Source: Diphasiastrum complanatum
Taxonomy: Eukaryota; Streptophyta; Lycopodiopsida; Lycopodiales; Lycopodiaceae
NCBI GenBank assembly: GCA_029204225.1
Contig: CM055113.1
Span: 17,708,445 to 17,772,444 of the forward strand
DNA: 64,000 nt
Direction of reading: 5' to 3'
In this document: piece by piece, positions 1-12,666 of the stretch
Layout: each line of letters opens with the position of its first letter
Position numbering within the stretch: the first letter of the stretch is position 1
Position numbers and translations under genes: made by a program
Notes under the pieces: generated by a model
The model's database searches: none
What the model was told of the DNA's origin: nothing
Seen by the model: only the letters and a program-made list of their open reading frames with translations

Positions 1-1873
1 AGAGGTCCAGCAACAACTGAAGCACCAGATGGTCCAGATCGACCAAGCACTAGATGGATCGTCGGGAGCAATGACAGTGGATGCTCCTCTGGTTAAGCCT
101 GAGGATATATAGTTCTAGGCCCCATAGGCCACAACCATTCGGCTGGAAAAATATGTGCAGCTAATTCAGGAATGAGAAGCTGAATTTTTTTTTTTTAAAT
201 TTCATGGCCAAGCAAGAAAAGGTCATTCTTGAGTCCCAGAAGTAGCTTGAAGAAATGACAAAGGCCCTGAAACAAGTCTTGGACAACGTGAACCAACTAT
301 GGAACATGGTGTGCAAGGCCCAAGCGGGTGCTTCTACGAAGAAACCACAGGAAGATGATGGAGATGATGGAGCTGACAATAAGGATAGGCAAACTCGACC
401 ATCAGATGGTAGCTCGGGATTGGGGGCCCAGAGAACCCAAGCTGCTTTCAGAGCTTTTCCCCCTCCACCTCCTATTTCTAATTTCCATTCTTATTTTTTA
501 TATAATTTTTCTAAAACATTTGTTCCTACTTACCCTGTTTCTTCACTTTTCTCCTGTCCACCAACTCCTGGCAGATTATTGGGCCCATCCAAAGGTCCAA
601 CTGACAAGTACAAGCCCGATGGGATGAGTTCCTACAACAGTTCCATTCCTTTAGTGCGGCGTACAATTTGTTAAACCCACCACCTCCTAAACCTGTCATC
701 CTTATGTCTCTCTCTCCTGATCACTCCATCCCTGACCCTCCAGAAACTAACACTAACATTGGTGGTGATGATGACTTTCTGGCAGATCCGCCAGAAACCA
801 GAAGATTCTTGCCCAGGCAAAATATGGGCACAACTGAGCCATCTACAAGTGAGTGGGCTAAGGAAAGTGATACGGGCACTAAGGCCTTGGACGACTACTT
901 GGCAAGGCCCCCACAATGACGTAAGGCAACCTCACCTACCAGGCCAAGGGGAAATATGGCAGATACCAAGGAATCTGAGAAGTTCGAAAGGAAATATCCT
1001 CCCAACATGAGGGGAGACAAAGAGGAGATCGATCAAAGCCAATATTCCACAAGGGCTACGATCATTGCGGCACTGCAACCACAACCTGAATGGAAGAGCA
1101 AAGTTCTAAGGGATAGCAGGCGACTACAAGAATACCTGAGGGCACCAGCCTGGAAAAGAATTGATCCTTTTTACATGCCGCTCAAACGAAGAAATCTTTG
1201 CCCTGTAGAGCGACCGTGGGTCGAAGTGGTGAACTGGCCGGTAATTCCAAGAATCTCAGGCAATATCTCCTTGGATAATCTGAGCTTACAATTGTTGGAT
1301 TTTGGGCACAAGTACAAGACCAATGTCGATCTGTGTGTGTGTGAGAAAGTGCCAAGTATTGTTGTTCGATGGCCTTTCTAATGCAGTAAGAGTGTTTTTG
1401 GGATCGCGGCTTGGATCCAATAAGGATCAATCCCAACATGGCTCTCTAGTCAGAGGAAGACCATGAGATGATGGTCCGGCTTTACTACAGAGCGGCCTTC
1501 ATGTCATCGTGATATGTCACTATGATAGAAGGCTGGCAGGAAATGGGCTTCATCGAAAAGATACAAGATTACCTGGGGCCATTATCCTATGGAAGTAAAT
1601 TACGCTTCCAAGTCTTCGAGGCCCTGGGAAGAAAAATGAGCGAGTGAATAGAGTTGGCAAGGCGACGAGGCGAGCAGGACTCACAAGAGGTTCTCAAGAG
1701 GGCTGGGATTTAGCAGCCATTGAGAGATCTCTATTTTGCAGAACATTTTTGCAAATATTAAGCACTTGGCTTTACGGAAGCTAATGAAGATCCACGCTTT
1801 TCCAAGTGCTAAGCGAAATGACATCATCTGACATGTGTTGCAGTGGGTCCTGCAACAGATTAGGGGTGGATAA
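1..1873 (+). mobile_element. Internal remnant of an LTR-type retroelement (family R, copy 1), probably Gypsy-like
   Basis: Short plus-strand reading stretches are rich in Lys, Glu, Asp and Gln and look like a coiled-coil or gag-type leader protein (about 250-460 and 950-1380). A stretch near 1465-1500 reads EDHEMMVRLYYRAAF, and a matching stretch EDQPPVVRVYYRASL lies near 62,508-62,552. The two ends of the window therefore hold copies of one family. No protease, RT or integrase motif is visible here. It is a broken fossil with many breaks. The Gypsy assignment is inference from its style and from the pol-like pieces near the second copy; another LTR superfamily is possible. Confidence 0.4.
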
Positions 1874-2905
<1,032 letters not shown>

Positions 2906-3562
2906 TGTGAAAATTGTCAACATTTCCTAGCTAGTTTGGGGCTTAAATTGGCAAATTTGTTACATAGTTTTGGTACTGCATTTTCACACGTGTGAAATAG
3001 GCCTAAAGTTTTTTATTTACTATATTTTTTTAGTATGAAGAAGTGTCAAACTTTAGACCCTTCGAAATGAGACCATTTTGATGTATTTTGGTCATATATG
3101 TCATTTTTAGCTATTTTTCCTATAGAGGAAATTTTTAGGGTCAAGTACCTTTTAGAGAGAGGAGAGAGAGTCATCTTCCTCATCTATAAATAGTAGAAAA
3201 TGCGTGGAGAAATAGGTTGGAGAAACTTATTGTATTGTTGAGAGAGATCAATAGATCATTGTCACAGTTTCTTCCTCCATTGTGAGCATTGCTTTGTGTA
3301 TTGTCTTCAAGCTCTTGTGTATGGTCTTAGGTGCTATCCAAAAGTGGTAGGGTGTTGTTCCACGACCTGTTTGCTATTACTTTTGCCTGCCATCAATATC
3401 TTTCATAAGTTTCTTTTGTTCCTTGAATGCTTTGTCAAGTTCATGTGTATCAAAGGTAGCATTAGGATGCTTTGCCATTTCTAGCTTTTGTAGCTTGTTG
3501 TGCAAAGATCTTAGCTAGAACATTTGGGATCTTAGATCCATTCAAAATCCACTTTTTCCACA
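2906..3562 (+). mobile_element. 5' LTR or solo-like LTR of a Copia-type element (family B)
   Basis: The stretch runs from TGTGAAAATTG to TTTTTCCACA and is followed at once by a primer binding site. This is the TG...CA structure of an LTR of about 657 bp. Inside are a CACACGTGTG palindrome (about 2986), a TATA-like TATAAATA (3185-3192) and a GAGAGAG tract. No matching 3' LTR is visible in the window, so the element is incomplete. Confidence 0.75.
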
Positions 3563-3577
3563 TGGTATCAGAACTGG
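3563..3577 (+). promoter_or_regulatory. Primer binding site (tRNA-iMet type) of family B
   Basis: TGGTATCAGAACTGG directly follows the LTR end. Plant LTR elements commonly prime from initiator tRNA-Met with TGGTATCAGAGC; this copy differs slightly from that. Confidence 0.8.
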
Positions 3578-3989
3578 ATGGCCGTTATTTTTAGTAAGGT
3601 TTCCATTTATGGTGATATGTTTGATCAAGTTCTAGCATGATTATGCATTGCATTGTTGATGAAATCTTACTAACCTTTGTTTGTTGAGTTGAACTTGTGA
3701 ATCAAAAGCATATATTAGGTCTATTGAACAGCCTCCACACATGTGGGACCTACCTATGTACAAATTTACAAGGTTTAATCAAGTCATAAATTTTTAATTT
3801 TAAAAATTTTAATATTTAATGGTCTGAATTGTTGGATTTATTTCCTCTACTCTCCTTAAATCCCATTTTAATCTGCCTCCATTCATGCTGCATTGTTGTG
3901 GGTATTTCCTACACAATAATGAACAAGCTTGAAATATTGTTGGTCAAGCCTTACCTACTGGGCCCTGTCACAATACATTGTACAGTTAG
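3578..3989. other. No gene seen
   Basis: AT-rich sequence with one CACACATGTGGG motif near 3737. It may be the start of the family B leader, followed by unrelated DNA. I see no coding signal. Confidence 0.5.
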
Positions 3990-5200
3990 AATAATAAGTG
4001 CGAGGGCACCGGCTTCCTGCGTGTATAAGACCGACCCAGTGACCACGCAAATCAGATAAATAGAACTTGAATAAAAGGACTTTGGGCCTTGGTAGAATAA
4101 ATTAATTAAAAAGCCCAAAGTCAAGTTCATAAGGTTCTAAGTTAAAAGAGAATCTCACAAACTCACATGAATCATGTGAGTTTTGCCCTTTTCCTAATGA
4201 ACCATTAGATTGAAGGTCATTTAGTTTGAAGGGCTAGGATGCGGCCAATGAGAGCCAAGATGGCCCTCCCTCCTCAACTATATATGGAGGCCATTTTCCA
4301 TTGTACACATATTCCATTCTTCACAATAAAGCTCTCTTCTTTTTAGCACTCTCTCAGTCTCTGTCTCTCTATCTCTCTCTCTCTCTCCCCCCAAGGGTGA
4401 TTGGTGCATAGCTATGGGTAGGCGCACGAGCCCCCATAGCCCCAACCATCTTTGGTGAGCTCTCTTCTCTCTCTAATCTCTCTCTCTCTCTCTCTTCTCT
4501 CTCTCCTCTCTCTTCATACGTTGGGATAGAATAGCTTTGGGTAGGTGCTCGAGCCCCCAAAGCCTTTCTCAATCTAGGAATTCCCTCTCTCTCTTCTCTC
4601 CTCTCTCTAAGTAGCGACCGAATAGTTTGGGCAAGGTGCTCGGGCCTCTCAAGCCTCTCGCTACTTGGAACTTCTCTCTCTCTTCTTGCTATGTGGGTGA
4701 AGGTGAGGTTGCCGCTCCCAGCGACGGACCCCTATGCTACATCGACGACACAACATGCATATTTACTAACGTTGTCGCACAGTCTGCATATTCACACGCA
4801 AATTCGCATAGACGAAGAAAAGGCGAAAGAATCGCGACACTATGTTTTTACACACATTATGGTGACAGAAGAAAAGGGGACACTATCTTATGGAATGCCA
4901 AAGGTGCCCTAAAGGCAAAGGCACCCTATAAATCTAATCCTAAGGCTACTCGTAAGAGTGACGCACCTTTCACATCATCATCACCAACGGTCACTTCAGC
5001 ACTGACTGACGTCGCACCCTTTTCATGCTCACCCCATGCAGTTGTGCTAACAGATTGGACAACGACTGCAGCCACCCATGATCTCTTACAAACAACACGT
5101 CCACTCTATACTTTCCACATCTGCACACTTGTAATATTATGTATATATGTTGGATACCATTTGTGTATTCAAGGAATGAGTTGATGGATGAGACGAAGTA
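3990..5200 (+). mobile_element. LTR/leader region of family S, copy 1
   Basis: The stretch 4018-4130 matches 62,848-62,965 with many shared blocks: CGTGTATAAG, an ATAAAAGGACTTTGGGCC versus ATAAAAAGACTTGGGCC block, and GTCAAGTT. It is therefore a dispersed repeat. A TATA box (TATATATG, about 4279) is followed by CTCTCT-rich leader sequence, as expected for U3-R-U5 of an LTR. Three tandem hairpin units follow at 4380-4665. An open frame at 4627-5184 runs through this but has no recognisable domain and crosses CT-rich repeats, so I do not call it a gene. Confidence 0.5.
4380..4665 (+). repeat. Three tandem hairpin units with a shared loop, separated by CT-rich tracts
   Basis: Hairpin 1 (4411-4440) has stem GCTATGGG/CCCATAGC. 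Hairpin 2 (4534-4563) has stem GCTTTGGG/CCCAAAGC. Hairpin 3 (4625-4654) has a GTTTGGG/CTCAAGC stem with two G-T wobbles plus an outer stem AGTAGCGA/TCGCTACT. The loops are alike (TAGGYGCNCGAGCC-type). The fourth stem pair is A-T in unit 1 and T-A in unit 2, so it changes while pairing is kept. Units are separated by about 90-120 bp of (CT)-rich DNA. Confidence 0.8.
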
Positions 5201-5299
5201 GATGCCTCGTGCATTGATTCTTGATTGTCAGCAATAAGGTTTTATTCCTTTATAGAATGTATAAGCTTCGTAGGGCACACGGTTTCGTCCGCTATTGTC

Positions 5300-5769
5300 T
5301 TGTGCTCTACTGCATTATTGACATGTATACATGATATACTTAATCTGATATAGTTCTTTGTTCTGCGTTCAGATCTATGTTAATATTGCTATGCTTATCA
5401 TTCATTCTGTCTGATCTTTCTAGTTGTTCTTTCTGGTGACAGACGACTAACATTTTGTCTTGTCTTTCACGAATCTATCGCGACTAATTATCAGTCAAGC
5501 ACAGTCTAACTTGTCGCGAATAATTCGCGACAAACCATGCTTCTGGCGCTTTATTGATTTATTAATGTTTGGCTGCATAACCTAGAATGACCGTGGTTTC
5601 CATCACTAAAGTTCTGTTCATTCTGATAGGTGTAGTCATGCTTACGGAGAGAGTCGTATAGCTCGTTCCGCTGCACACGAACATTTTTTGTTCGAGTTCG
5701 TTTCTCGTTTGTGTTTCGTTTCTTGTTCGAGTTCGTTTCTCGTTCGTGTTTGTTCATCTCCCTCTCTCC
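5300..5769. repeat. CpG-rich stretch with a near-perfect palindrome and a 30-bp tandem repeat
   Basis: A 23-nt fold-back at 5511-5533 has an 11-bp stem (TTGTCGCGAAT/ATTCGCGACAA) around one base. At 5688-5755 a unit of about 33 bp (TTGTTCGAGTTCGTTTCTCG and neighbours) occurs twice in tandem. The TTCGCGA theme recurs in the Copia LTRs near 43.6, 48.2 and 56.9 kb, so this may be an old LTR piece of a related family. Confidence 0.55.
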
Positions 5770-8700
5770 AACATGAATTTATTACTAATAATATTGAATA
5801 TATTTTCTTGTGTGAACTAGAATATAGGGACTCAAAGACAAAAGTCTAGTTGTCCCAAAATAGAAGAATCCAATGTGGTAGTAGGTGGATACTCTTGTGA
5901 CTCACTCTAAGTCAAAGATGCTATCAACTTAGGGTTATGGATAAAAAAAAAGTGAAAGAAATATGAGTATGAGATTCAAGTTGATTTTTAAATTATCCAC
6001 AAGTGATCATTCTACTTACAATTGAGATAATTGATTTTCTACGTATTGGTGGTTACGCTTGAGTTTAGTAGAGATTGTACATGTATTTCTTGATGCAAAT
6101 TAGATAATTAGTATTTATTATATCTTTTTCTTGTCCTATACTTGTTTTAGCTCCAACTTGAGTGATGATCCAAGATCAAGGCGTTTGTGAAGCCATTACA
6201 AAGATTGTTTTTTTGGGTTATTAGTTTGGCAATTTCAAGAGGAACTAATTTGTTTTTGGTCAAAGTGCAAACTCCACTACTTTAATATACATTTTTGATC
6301 ATTTGATACATTTTCAAATGTGCATATATTTCGAAATACAAGTCTCACATGTGTAATCTCTTTTTCGCATCAACTAGTACTCAAGCCTCACACATGTACT
6401 CTCTTTCATATTCATTTTTGATCATTTCACATTTGTAATCTCTTTTTCACATCAATTAGTATTCAAGCCTCACACGTTTACTCTCTTTTCCACAACAACT
6501 AGTACTCAAGCTTGCATCTTATCCACACAATAAAAGATCTTATCTAATTCGACTACTATGGAGGAAAATTTTATATCTGTGACTATATAATGTTTCTATG
6601 GATTCATAACTAAGAATAAGATGATAATTAGTGACACTCAAGTGAAAAAAAAAATGATTGAATCTTACTCATTGTGAAAAGATTCAAAAACAATAGTCAA
6701 AGAGGATGTAACACACATTTATTGAAAATTTCAACAAGTTTAGCTTATTCTTTTTTTGGCACCAATGCTATGAGGATGTCACAAAATGATCTAAAACATC
6801 CAATATTGTACTTATTTCTCCAATTGACATGGTTAGGATTATATTAAACAATATCACTATAATAATTGAAACTTTTCAGCATAAATATCCTAAGATAATC
6901 AAGTGAGATGTTGATCTAAACTTTTTAAAGAGAAAATTCAAAGAGCAATTTCACAAAAAAAAAAAAATTTCAATGCCAATTATTGATTGGTTTGAAACTA
7001 CAATAATAAAATACTTTTAAGTGACAAAAGTTGCATATGCGGATCTCATTTAGACAAAATGTTAATTATCCTCATATATTAGGTTGATTAACATTTTTAG
7101 ATGTCTCGGGAACTAAACAATATGGACCCAGATGAAATTGTTTTTCCATCTCATATCTAGTAAAGTCAAAATTATGAAGTTATTGATTCAAATTCATGGT
7201 ATGCAATAGATTTTGTTGACTCTTATAATAGTATGAAGCATCCAAGTTTGTAATCAAGATTGTTAAGATTTTTTTTTGTGGATAAAATTATGCATGCTAT
7301 TATGTTATTTATATATTTATATAAGATTTAAATTTTTTATGAAGTGCAACACACAATGTACTATAAAGATAAGTAGCAAAAAAATATCTTACATTGAAGC
7401 AAGAAAGCATATGATTATGAACAAAAAAAAACGTGGTAATAGAAAAAGAAAATAATAATTAAATAATGAAATGAGTACTTATATACGTGTAGGAATTTGT
7501 GCATTAATTAGTGGTTGAGAGTATTGAGCTATAATAGAGATGTCATCATAAGATTCCACTATTTTGAGACACAACATGCATGCAAGATCCTATAAATAGA
7601 TGAATGTCAACTCAAATGAGGAAGAAACCATGGATTACAATGGAGATTGTACTTTTTTGTTGGCCATCAAAGACATAGAAAGTCGTGAGACATTTTGTCT
7701 CATAAATGATGATATGGCACCTTTATTTTCAGAATATCATATTGCCAAGTTGTGACTTTTTTCATCTACTTTTATGGATGGAAATATATATATATATATA
7801 TATATATTGTAAATATATCTAGTTGGAAATGCAATATTTAAAAAAATCACCTCATTTTCAAAATTGGCATGTTTTGATTGTGTATTTAAATTATGTTGAA
7901 TACAGATTTTTTTTTTCATATATGAAAAATTAATTAATGCATTCAATATACATTGTCATAATTCTCACCATTTACATTATATATTTTCAAAATATTGCAA
8001 TTATATATATTGCACTAGTATGATTATGTACAATATTTTACATGATACACTCACGTATATGCACAGTCACTTTTCCATGTGTACTTTCTTTTTCATAACA
8101 ATTGATACTCAGGGTTGTCCACACAATAATAATTCTTATTTAACTTGGCTACTATGGGGTGGTAAAACTTTCTATTCATTAATACTAGAAGTTTTCATGA
8201 ATTTTATAATTAGAAAACAAGATGTGAAATAGTAACAACTATAAGAAAACGACAGAAGATGAACAAACATTATGAATGTTGCCAATATAATCGATGAAGT
8301 TGAAAGACTAATCATAATCAGAAGATACAAAAACAATCTCCAAAGAGGATATAACACAACAATCAGGAAAAAATTAGCAACTTTAGCTTGGTATTTTTTA
8401 GATTAGCATTGTTGATGTTATGTGGATGTGACAAAATGATCTAAAGAATAAAAATTGATTTACACATACTTTTGAATGGTTAACAAATTATAAATACCTA
8501 TATGTGATGTGTGTCATTGCTTTACGTGAAGATTTTGTCTTGTAGAAACAAAACACATGGTCAAAAGAGCTTCATAAAGGCAGTAGAGATTGTGTCTCCA
8601 TTCTAGGAAAATTTTAATATCATGTTCAAAAGTGAAAATTCTAGCTCTAGGCTCAGTGTTTTAAACATTAAAAAAATTTGGTAGATAAATTGCATATCTT

Positions 8701-10267
8701 GTTTAGAGCATTAGTCTTAGTGTCTTGGGTCACAATTTATAAAGTAATATGAGCTCAATCATTCTCACTTCAAACTTATTACGAATGCATTATAGAAGAC
8801 AAGTAAAGATGAGGTGGGGTAAGAAAGAAAAAATGATTTGATTGGAAAGAAAATCATTGGCATGTGAAGATATATTTAATGCACCTCATATATTAGACAA
8901 AGTATGCAAAAAGAGAAGAACGGGTAAGATATTTTATCAAGAGAATTATATTTTTTTAAAGATTTTAAAATTTCATTTCCAAGTTTAAGATTTCAATCGA
9001 GTCTAATCTCGTAAAGAATTTTAAATTGTCATTAAAAAATATGCAACTATATTTTTTATTTATTTATTTTTAAACAATTTCCATTATAATATGGTCAAAT
9101 TTGATTCTATTCAATTAATCACTATACAAATTGTATTCATTATACGATTAAACAAAAACATAACAATGTTATTTTAACAACAGATTGTAGATCAATCTAT
9201 AAGAATACTCAAACAAGAAGTACATGAGGGTAATTATGGAAACGCTTTAGTGTTTTGTTTTTTGACTTTCAAGAAAATCTTGACACTTGTGTGATATGGT
9301 TATGCCTCTGCACTGTGGCTTATTCTCAAGTAACCTAACATGTCTAATTCATTTGTTATAGTCATTTCAAGATTGCAATAGATTGAATTTTCAATTTTTT
9401 TCTAATGAATCATGGATCTAAGTTTGCATAGCATTTTGAAAACTGTGGGGCAAAAACATATTTTTTGGAATAGTTAAGTCACCTAATAACAAATCATATT
9501 ATGACTAACCAAATTACAAAGAAATTATATTTAGGAAAAAAAAAAAGTTCAACTATGTCTATGTTCATAGATGATTTCTAGAAGCTTATAGTAGTCTAAG
9601 TGAAAATATTGATGAAATTTTATCTCATCTTATATATTGATTTAGCACAAAGAATAAAAACAATTGTAATCTGGTCTTTAAATATTAGACGATCTTGTAG
9701 TTTGTGAACATAAAAAAACATATTATAAAAACCAACTAGAGATTGATTTGTAAATGGTATGAGAGAAAAATCTGATTTGTGAGATGCTAGAAAAGTTCTA
9801 TTCTAATAATTTTGTCAGGTTTGACTAAAAACTATATCTAGAATTTTTGAAATTTGCCATTCAGTTTTTTGTTTTGCTCAAATTGTCTATGGTATAGGCA
9901 CATATGGACTACAACTACATTTTTTGACTAAGTAGATTTTAAACTAGTATAGACGATATTGTCTATTGAAAGTGAATGGTGTGGACAATGTCTCATATTT
10001 TAAGAGAATTAAATAATGTTGCTATAATAAATCTACATTTAATTTTCTAATAACATAAAAAAAATTCTCTAGAAGAGATCGATCAATAGGAATTCTTTTT
10101 GTCATATAAAACACACTCCAAATCAATGAGATATTTTTTGAAGCTAGACAATTGATACTTTCAAATTTGAGCGTTATCATGGAATTGATACTTTGAGCTT
10201 TGTCATAGAATTGTGCATATTCTCATATAGATCTCACAAGAAAGTAAAAAATTGACTCCATATGGTA
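5770..10267. other. AT-rich spacer without a supportable gene
   Basis: About 4.5 kb of AT-rich DNA with no frame that resembles a known protein. It contains the short tandem repeat at 6344-6511, a diverged copy of that neighbourhood at about 8060-8445, and an (AT)n run at about 7787-7808. Otherwise I see nothing. Confidence 0.6.
6344..6511. repeat. Short tandem repeat, about 42-bp units
   Basis: Units start at about 6344, 6387 (partial), 6427 and 6469. They share the pattern CTCACAYGTNTA..CTCTTTTTC..CATCAACTAGTACTCAAGC. The flanking 6480-6800 is matched loosely at 8060-8445, for example by the CCACACAATAA and GATCTAAA blocks, which indicates an old direct duplication about 1.6 kb apart. Confidence 0.6.
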
Positions 10268-10272
10268 TTATA
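10268..10272. repeat. Target site duplication TTATA, left copy (LE1)
   Basis: TTATA directly abuts the 5' LTR of LE1 and recurs directly after its 3' LTR at 15,529-15,533. Confidence 0.9.
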
Positions 10273-11103
10273 TGTGAAAAATGCAAAAATAAGCTTGGTA
10301 GAGGCCAAAAATCTTGTATATAGATAAACACACATGTGTGGAGCCTGTTCCCACGTGTGAAAATAGTGTACTTGTCATGTACCATAATCATATAGGTTGT
10401 ACATATGATTTAATTTAAGTTCTAGTGGCTAAAAAGGCCAAAAACTAGTTTTCTAGACATATGACACATGGCATTAGTCTATTGCTTGCATGAGCCACAT
10501 CCTTTGGTTAGGTGTCACATCCCATGTGTAGAGGACAGCTCACATGTGTGGAATAAGCTGAAGTAGACAAATTTTGACTTCTAGAAGATTTTCAAGTAGA
10601 TCTCCATATAGAAGGAAAATGGGCCAAAAGTGCTCAAAATAGAAGGTTTTGTCCAAGTGTCAATTTTGCATGATGAATCATCATATGACAAAGCACCTTC
10701 ACACATGTGGGATCAAAGGGATGATCAGTACCACGAGCTCCCACTTATTGTATATATAGAGCCACATTTGGCCATAATCAGTGTGAGACACCAATCTTGG
10801 TTTTGGAAGCAATTTTGAGTGATTCTCTCCATTTGTCTATATTTGTTTTGATTGTTTTGAGGTTCTATCAATGTGTACTTGATTTTCAGGTTGGAGTCCG
10901 TACTCAGACAATGTTTCACACATGTGAAACCAGAAAGTACACTTACCTTCAATTAATGATTGTTCTTGTTAGGACCTGTATCTAGAATTGATCAAGATTG
11001 ATCTTAACCTGAAATAGATTGATAGATCAAGTAATCTGACAACCAATTCCTCTTGAGGATCAGATTAGGATCCACTCTTGGTCCTTTTTGTACTTTTTGC
11101 ACA
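10273..11103 (+). repeat. LE1 5' LTR
   Basis: The LTR runs TGTGAAAAATG...TTTTTGCACA. It has a TATA box (TATATATA, 10,751-10,758) and several CACATGTG/CACGTGTG palindromes (about 10,329, 10,353, 10,546, 10,700, 10,917). The copy at 14,698-15,528 has the same length. Confidence 0.95.
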
Positions 11104-11116
11104 TGGTATCAGAGCC
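11104..11116 (+). promoter_or_regulatory. LE1 primer binding site
   Basis: TGGTATCAGAGCC directly follows the LTR and fits priming by initiator tRNA-Met. Confidence 0.95.
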
Positions 11117-12666
11117 TAGTACAAGAGTTTTTGTTGAAATTGATAGGGTTAATCCAAATCAAAGCCAAAATTAGCAGTTTTTTGGGAACTAGTCAAATTT
11201 TGTGTAGCGAGTTGGATTTGATAGCTATCCTCAAAATTTTTGGTCCAGATCTTGTTGTGGGCTATAGGAACATTTTTCACACGTGTGAGGCCGTACAGCT
11301 CCGGTTTTGGCTGAGAAATTTCAAAAATTTGTAGAATTTGACTCACATACCCAATTTGAGTGATTTTTGGTGCAAAATCAATCATTTTCTATACTGAGTC
11401 TAATCCCTTGATTAGTTCTTGGATTGGATCAGCCAAGAAATTAAATTTGAAGCTTGAATTAGGTGCATTAATTTATTATCTCTGATTTTTTGAGTGCATG
11501 TTGAAGTTAAGAGAGATTTTGCTAAAAATCATAGATTAAGGAGTGATATGCAAGGTGAGAGGTTGAAATCCATTGTACCATCACTCTAGATTTGTTCAAA
11601 AGTGATAGGGTCAAGTTTAGAAGCATCAATTTGCTAGAAAACATCCTTGGATCTGTCCTCCAAGTGAAACCTTTGAGAGTTTCTAGTGCATATAAAGCAT
11701 CTATGCAAATCTTTTGTAGAATTTGACATAGATTGGCTTCAATTGCTACTCAATTTGTTTGAGTGATTGTAAGGTTTGAAAAGAGTCATTAAGGTGTCTA
11801 TGACAAATTTGTAGAGAGAGATCCAATTTTCTAAGAGTTCCTTTCTTTGTAGAGGGCAAGATCTAGAAGCTCATTATGTGTTGTTATTGGTGAAGAATTT
11901 GGCTTCTCCTATGTGATCAAATCTTTCTAAGTGGCATTAGCTCTTTGAAGCACAATATCTTAGTGAGAAAAATCACAACTTTTGATTTTGAATTTCATTC
12001 CAAGTCATAAAAGGTAGAGTAATTGGTGGAATCCAATAGGAGTGATTGAATTCAATTTGTTGAGCAAAAATTGACATAGTATGTATGAAACTCAAATTAG
12101 TTCTATTCAACTTTCTTTGTGAGAGTGTGAGGGTCAATTTGTGATCCCATTGGATGTCTAGAATGAGGAGGAGTCCATATTTGAGTATTCATGCATGGTT
12201 GAGATCTTTGTGAATCTCTGGTTGTCTAATTTTTTAAGCTTTGTGAAAAATTGGTGGTATAGTTTGTTGTCAAATCAAATCAAATTCATTCTAAATCTCA
12301 AGTGTCAGATTATTTGGGTCAAGAGTGAGTCCAAAAGAAGTGATTAAGTTTGATTTTCATGTATTTGAAACAAAACCCATCTTTTGTTCAAGAATCTCGA
12401 GTGTTGAGAGAACTAGTCAAGTGAAAAGGAAAATCTAGGTGTCAAATCTTTTTCATATCCATTTCAACTTTCAAAAGAAAGAGTCATTGGTATTTGATGA
12501 GTCCAATAGGAGATTGGATCTGATTTCTTTAGTGATCTGATTCAAAGATTGCGTGCTTTTGTCTAGGTGATCAAAGCAAAGTTTCCAAGTGACTAGTCAT
12601 TATTGTGAAGATTGATTCTTAGGTTTGTGAGCTAGATCTTTTGTAGATCCTTCTAGATTTTTTAAG
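11117..12666 (+). other. LE1 leader, non-coding
   Basis: About 1.55 kb between primer site and ORF with only short frames. It carries one CACACGTGTG motif (about 11,277). Long leaders holding packaging signals are known in non-autonomous LTR elements; that role here is inference. Confidence 0.6.

Noticed and set aside
4340-4665. CRISPR-like array of regularly spaced repeats
   Set aside because: Only three degenerate hairpin units with CT-rich spacers in a plant-type context; the spacing reflects tandem duplication.
4627-5184. 185-residue open frame in the family S leader
   Set aside because: It starts inside a hairpin repeat, has no recognisable domain, and an overlapping frame is equally open.
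7737-8357. Small hydrophobic open frames in the AT-rich spacer
   Set aside because: Short, AT-driven, Tyr/Ile/Phe-rich on both strands; typical of random AT-rich DNA.
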